In this document: positions 4,484 to 8,212 of the stretch, in pieces
How the letters are laid out: each line of letters opens with the position of its first letter
Position numbering within the stretch: the first letter of the stretch is position 1
Origin: Desulfarculales bacterium UBA702
GTDB lineage: Bacteria > Desulfobacterota > Syntrophobacteria > Syntrophobacterales > Syntrophobacteraceae
DNA length: 8,212 nucleotides
Assembly (NCBI GenBank): GCA_002298165.1
Contig: DBMI01000026.1
Location: forward strand, 1 to 8,212
Reading direction: 5' to 3'
Program-made: the position numbers and the translations under genes
Notes under the pieces: model-generated
What the model was told of the DNA's origin: nothing
Seen by the model: only the letters and a program-made list of their open reading frames with translations
Database searches by the model: none

Positions 4484-5899
4484 TTAGGCCGCAGCCATCT
4501 TCTTGGCCTTCTCGACCGCTTCCTCGATGGAGCCTACCATGTAGAAAGCCTGCTCGGGAATATCATCGTGCTTGCCTTCGCAGATTTCCTTGAACCCTCT
4601 GATGGTGTCTTCCATCTTGACGTATTTACCGGCGACACCGGTGAAGGTTTCAGCAACATGGAACGGCTGAGACAGGAAGCGCTGCATCTTTCTGGCACGA
4701 GAAACGGTAAGCTTGTCCTCGTCTGAGAGTTCGTCCATACCGAGAATTGCGATGATGTCCTGCAGGTCTTTGTACTTCTGGAGGATCACCTGAACTTCGC
4801 GCGCGGTATAGTAATGATCGGAACCGAGGACGTTGGGGTCAAGGATTCGCGAAGTCGAATCCAACGGGTCAACGGCGGGATAAATACCAAGTTCCGCGAT
4901 CTGGCGCGAGAGAACGACCGTACCGTCAAGGTGGGCAAAGGTCGTTGCGGGCGCGGGGTCGGTCAAGTCGTCGGCAGGGACGTAGACGCACTGAACCGAC
5001 GTAATCGAACCCTTTGTGGTCGAGGTAATCCGTTCCTGCAACTCGCCAAGGTCGGTACCAAGAGTCGGCTGGTAACCAACGGCCGAAGGCATGCGACCCA
5101 GGAGTGCCGAAACTTCAGCACCCGCCTGGGTGAAACGGAAAATATTGTCTACGAACAGGAGAACGTCCTGCCCCTCGACATCGCGGAAATACTCGGCCAC
5201 GGTCAGTGCCGAGATGGCAACACGGGCGCGTGCTCCGGGGGGTTCGGTCATCTGGCCGTAAACCAGGCCGGCGCGCGGCAGAACTCCCGAATCCTTCATT
5301 TCATGGTAGAGGTCGTTTCCTTCGCGGGTTCTTTCGCCAACGCCCGCGAAAACGGAGATACCACCATGCTGCATGGCGATGTTGTGGATCATCTCCATCA
5401 TGACGACCGTTTTGCCAACGCCTGCTCCGCCGAACATGCCCATTTTACCGCCGCGGGGGAACGGAACGAGAAGGTCGATAACCTTAACGCCCGTCTCGAG
5501 CACCTTAACTGAGGTGTCCTGCTCGGTGAATGTAGGCGCTGCGCGGTGGATGGGCATATAAGTATCGGACTGGATCGGTCCGAGTCCGTCCACGGGTCTT
5601 CCAACGACGTTGATAACGCGCCCGAGAACCGTTTTGCCTACCGGCATCATGATCGGCTTTCCGGAATCCTTGGCCGTCATACCGCGAACCAACCCATCGG
5701 TAAGGTCCATTCCGATGGTGCGCACAACGTTGTCACCAAGGTGCTGGGCGACTTCGAGGACCAGGTTGTCTTCTTCGGGGCCGATGCCGGGGTTGCTGAC
5801 GAAAAGAGCTGTCAGCAGAGGCGGCAATTTGCCTTCCTCAAATTCAACGTCCACGACATTTCCAATAACCTGTACGATTTTTCCCACGTTCATGGGCAT
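4484..5899 (-). CDS. atpD: F1 ATP synthase beta subunit (catalytic)
   Basis: Beta carries the catalytic nucleotide sites of F1 and makes ATP from ADP and phosphate as the gamma shaft turns. The 471-residue protein has an N-terminal beta-barrel (GKIVQVIGNVVDVEF), the P-loop GGAGVGKT (157-164), GERTREGNDLYHEM with the catalytic glutamate (188-201), the Walker B region LLFVDNIFRF (about 247-256), and the DELSDED loop (389-395) that contacts gamma. All key residues are present and there is no frameshift. GGAGG (5904-5908) lies 4 nt before the ATG at 5899 and 10 nt before a second in-frame ATG at 5893, so a start two codons later (469 residues, MNVGKIVQV) is equally possible. It sits 28 bp downstream of atpG. 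Confidence 0.98.
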   Translation of the reverse strand: MPMNVGKIVQVIGNVVDVEFEEGKLPPLLTALFVSNPGIGPEEDNLVLEVAQHLGDNVVRTIGMDLTDGLVRGMTAKDSGKPIMMPVGKTVLGRVINVVGRPVDGLGPIQSDTYMPIHRAAPTFTEQDTSVKVLETGVKVIDLLVPFPRGGKMGMFGGAGVGKTVVMMEMIHNIAMQHGGISVFAGVGERTREGNDLYHEMKDSGVLPRAGLVYGQMTEPPGARARVAISALTVAEYFRDVEGQDVLLFVDNIFRFTQAGAEVSALLGRMPSAVGYQPTLGTDLGELQERITSTTKGSITSVQCVYVPADDLTDPAPATTFAHLDGTVVLSRQIAELGIYPAVDPLDSTSRILDPNVLGSDHYYTAREVQVILQKYKDLQDIIAILGMDELSDEDKLTVSRARKMQRFLSQPFHVAETFTGVAGKYVKMEDTIRGFKEICEGKHDDIPEQAFYMVGSIEEAVEKAKKMAAA

Positions 5900-5927
5900 T
5901 TATCCTCCCTTGCCAACCGGCTGTTCT

Positions 5928-6806
5928 CTATTTCCTGAGGGCTTCGGCACCGCCGACTATATCCATCAATTCCTTGGTAATACCAGCCTGCCTGGCCTTG
6001 TTGTAGGTCAGGGTAAGCGTCCTTACCAGTTCTTTACAGTTGTTGGTCGCGTTTTCCATTGCGGCCATCCGCGCGGCATGCTCGCCCACGGAGGTCTGGT
6101 ACAAGGTTTCGAGGATCTGCACATATATGTAATTTGGCAGCAGGTCCATCAAAAGCGCCTGGTGAGAGGGTTCGAAAAGGTACTCAAAGTGTCCGCCAGC
6201 GCCTTCATCCTGCCCCGCGGCCGGTGTTATGGGCAGCAGCTTTACTATTGTAGGCTGCTGTTTGACTATATTTATGAAGTGGCTGTAGATTACATAGACC
6301 TCGTCGGCACCACCCGTTTCGAACTGCTCGACGAGTTCATCGCCGATCTGCCGAGCGTCCTCGTAGCTCACCTTGTTCAAAAGACCGGTGTAACTTTTGC
6401 GAATATGGTACTTGCGCCGCCTGAAGTATTCTCCGGCCTTCCGCCCGGCAGCCGTAAGGCTAATCTCAAGGCCCTCGGCCTCTTTAGCCCTTAAGAACCT
6501 TTCCGCCGAGACGATCAGGTTGGTATTGAAACTGCCGCAAAGACCCCTGTCCGCGGTTACAAGCAAAAGCTCGATTTTTTTGACCTCATCCTTGGGCGTG
6601 AGCAGCGAATATTGGCTCGCATCCTCCACGCCCGCGGCAAGCCGGCCAATGAACTCCTTGAACTTGAGCGCGTACGGGTGAAACTGTTCCATCCTCTGCT
6701 GCGCGCTGCGCAGTTTTGCGGCGGCAACCATGTTCATGGCCTTTGTGATTTGCGAGGTCTTCTTAACGGCGGTAATTTTTGTCTTGATGTCCCTTAGAGT
6801 TGCCAT
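5928..6806 (-). CDS. atpG: F1 ATP synthase gamma subunit
   Basis: Gamma is the rotating central shaft that couples proton flow through Fo to catalysis in F1. The 292-residue product is of normal length (E. coli about 287). It has the conserved N-terminal helix (MATLRDIKTKITAVKKTSQITKAMNMVAAAKLR region), the central fold with TADRGLCGSFNTN (about 84-96), and the conserved C-terminal helix (MENATNNCKELV, then LTYNKARQAGITKEL). The two terminal helices form the shaft coiled coil. The ATG at 6806 begins the usual family N-terminus and is preceded by a weak purine-rich ribosome binding site (AGAGAG). It follows atpA by 35 bp, in the standard order atpA-atpG-atpD-atpC. Confidence 0.97.
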   Translation of the reverse strand: MATLRDIKTKITAVKKTSQITKAMNMVAAAKLRSAQQRMEQFHPYALKFKEFIGRLAAGVEDASQYSLLTPKDEVKKIELLLVTADRGLCGSFNTNLIVSAERFLRAKEAEGLEISLTAAGRKAGEYFRRRKYHIRKSYTGLLNKVSYEDARQIGDELVEQFETGGADEVYVIYSHFINIVKQQPTIVKLLPITPAAGQDEGAGGHFEYLFEPSHQALLMDLLPNYIYVQILETLYQTSVGEHAARMAAMENATNNCKELVRTLTLTYNKARQAGITKELMDIVGGAEALRK

Positions 6807-6841
6807 GTCTTCACTCTCTTGTTCTCAGTTTTGGACGTCAA

Positions 6842-8212
6842 TTACGCCTGGAAAACCGTCGCAAATTCCTTAAGGGCGGCGCCAATCTTCTCGTCGAGAG
6901 AGTCGCCGATAACGTTCTTTTCCTTGATTTCGGCAAGGATCTCAGGATACTTGCGCTCGACAAACGCCAGCATCTGCTGCTCGTACTGGCCGATCTTTTC
7001 TACCGGGACAGAATCCAGGAACCCCCTGGTACCCGAGTAGAGCGAGATGACCTCTTTTTCAGCCGGCATTGGCTGATACTGGGGCTGCTTGAGCAACTCG
7101 ACAAGCCGCATACCGCGGTTAAGCTGTGCCTGTGTTGATTTATCAAGGTCGGAGCCGAACTTTGCAAAAGCTTCCAGTTCGCGGTACTGGGCAAGTTCGA
7201 GCCGCAACTTGCCCGCGACCTGTTTCATCGCCTTTGTTTGCGCGGCGCCGCCGACTCGGGATACCGAGAGGCCGACGTTGATGGCCGGGCGAACACCGGC
7301 GAAGAACAAACCCGGCTCCAGGTAAATTTGGCCGTCGGTAATCGAGATGACGTTAGTCGGAATAAATGCCGAAACGTCGCCTGCCTGGGTTTCGATGATT
7401 GGCAGGGCAGTGAGCGAGCCGCCTCCAAGTTCCTTATTGAGTTTTGCGGAACGTTCGAGAAGCCGCGAGTGATTATAGAAAATGTCGCCCGGATAAGCTT
7501 CGCGTGCGGGCGGGCGGCGCAGAAGCAGCGATACCTGGCGATATGCGGCGGCCTGTTTGGACAGATCGTCGTAGATTATCAGGGCATGGCCGCCTTTGTC
7601 GCGGTAATACTCGCCCATAGCCGTTCCGGCATAAGGCGCGATGTACTGGAGTGCCGCGGGGTCGCTTGCGGTGGCCGCGACAATGATGGTGTATTCCATC
7701 GCCCCATGCTTGCGGAGGGTCTCAACGACCTGGGCCACGGTAGACTTTTTCTGACCGACCGCGACATAGATGCAGATGATTCCGCTACCCTTCTGGTTTA
7801 TGATGGCATCGACAGCGATTGCCGTCTTGCCAATCTGGCGGTCACCAATGATAAGCTCGCGCTGGCCTCGGCCAACAGGGGTCATGGCATCGATTGCCTT
7901 GAGGCCCGTGTACATCGGCTCCTGGACAGCCTGCCTGGCGATAACGCCCGGGGCGATTACCTCAATTCTCTTGAATTCCTTGGCGTCGATCGGCCCTTTG
8001 CCGTCCAGGGGATTTCCGACCGAGTCGACTATCCTGCCAAGAACGGCGTCGCCTACCGGAACCTCGGCAATTCTGCCCGTACGCCTAACCTCGTCGCCTT
8101 CCTTGATATGGATGTCCTCACCCATGATGGCGACACCCACATTGTCTTCCTCGAGGTTGAGGGCCAGTCCGAAGATGCTTCCATGCTTAGTAGGGAACTC
8201 GAGCAATTCCAT
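6842..8212 (-). CDS. atpA: F1 ATP synthase alpha subunit, N-terminus cut by window edge
   Basis: Alpha alternates with beta in the F1 hexamer and carries the non-catalytic nucleotide sites. The 456 visible residues run from the end of the N-terminal barrel to the C-terminus. They include the P-loop GDRQIGKT (visible residues 123-130), YDDLSKQA, the TALPIIETQAGDVSAFIPTN segment and SVSRVGG with the Arg finger (visible Arg319), which reaches the beta catalytic site. The ATG at the right edge is an internal Met: aligned with E. coli alpha it matches about Met52 (GEMISLP), so about 50 N-terminal residues lie outside the window. The P-loop has Ile where E. coli has Thr (GDRQTGKT). The essential Lys and Thr are kept. 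Confidence 0.97.
   Translation of the reverse strand: MELLEFPTKHGSIFGLALNLEEDNVGVAIMGEDIHIKEGDEVRRTGRIAEVPVGDAVLGRIVDSVGNPLDGKGPIDAKEFKRIEVIAPGVIARQAVQEPMYTGLKAIDAMTPVGRGQRELIIGDRQIGKTAIAVDAIINQKGSGIICIYVAVGQKKSTVAQVVETLRKHGAMEYTIIVAATASDPAALQYIAPYAGTAMGEYYRDKGGHALIIYDDLSKQAAAYRQVSLLLRRPPAREAYPGDIFYNHSRLLERSAKLNKELGGGSLTALPIIETQAGDVSAFIPTNVISITDGQIYLEPGLFFAGVRPAINVGLSVSRVGGAAQTKAMKQVAGKLRLELAQYRELEAFAKFGSDLDKSTQAQLNRGMRLVELLKQPQYQPMPAEKEVISLYSGTRGFLDSVPVEKIGQYEQQMLAFVERKYPEILAEIKEKNVIGDSLDEKIGAALKEFATVFQA

Noticed and set aside
4814..5512. Plus-strand open frame of 232 codons
   Set aside because: It is antisense to the conserved core of atpD, a shadow of codon bias.
5610..6494. Plus-strand open frame of 294 codons across atpD and atpG
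   Set aside because: It is antisense to two well-conserved genes and spans their junction. No family resemblance is visible.
7834..7857. Ile in the AtpA P-loop (GDRQIGKT) as a sign of altered function
   Set aside because: The essential Lys and Thr are intact and this position varies in alpha subunits. All other motifs are normal.
8210..8212. ATG at the right edge as the start of atpA
   Set aside because: It aligns with an internal Met (about residue 52 of E. coli alpha). The N-terminal barrel strands are missing, so the gene continues beyond the window.

Overview
The window is core chromosome with every gene on the minus strand. Read in the direction of transcription (right to left) it holds the end of an F-type ATP synthase operon (atpA, cut at the right edge, then atpG, atpD, atpC), a strong terminator, a gap of about 340 bp without a convincing gene, a 6S RNA gene with its own extended -10 promoter, rny (RNase Y), tyrS (tyrosyl-tRNA synthetase), and a ribosomal RNA operon leader. 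The leader has tandem promoters and a boxA-like antiterminator, and it runs into the first bases of 16S rRNA at the left edge.

The organism is a bacterium. The proteins, the moderate GC content, the classical CACCTGAACC/GGTTCA form of the 6S RNA and the placing of 6S RNA upstream of rny fit a Deltaproteobacterium (Desulfobacterota or Desulfuromonadota, Geobacter-like in the broad sense). This is inferred from family knowledge; the 16S gene that would settle it lies almost wholly outside the window.

Region by region: 1-345 is the rrn leader and the tyrS-rrn spacer. 346-3214 is tyrS and rny, 31 bp apart and probably co-transcribed. 3215-3394 is the rny leader. About 3395-3590 is the 6S RNA, with its promoter at 3636-3667. 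3668-4004 is intergenic, with one candidate promoter and a nested palindrome. 4005-4037 is the atp terminator. 4059-8212 is atpC, atpD, atpG and atpA.

The genes share a growth-linked theme: ATP synthesis (F1 subunits), control of RNA polymerase by 6S RNA, mRNA turnover (RNase Y), tRNA charging (TyrRS) and rRNA synthesis. I see no mobile element, CRISPR array, defence system or novel protein family. The points worth a second look are small DNA or RNA signals: the 6S gene, an 8-bp inverted repeat centred on the 6S -10 box, and an 18-bp perfect palindrome covering the tyrS start codon.
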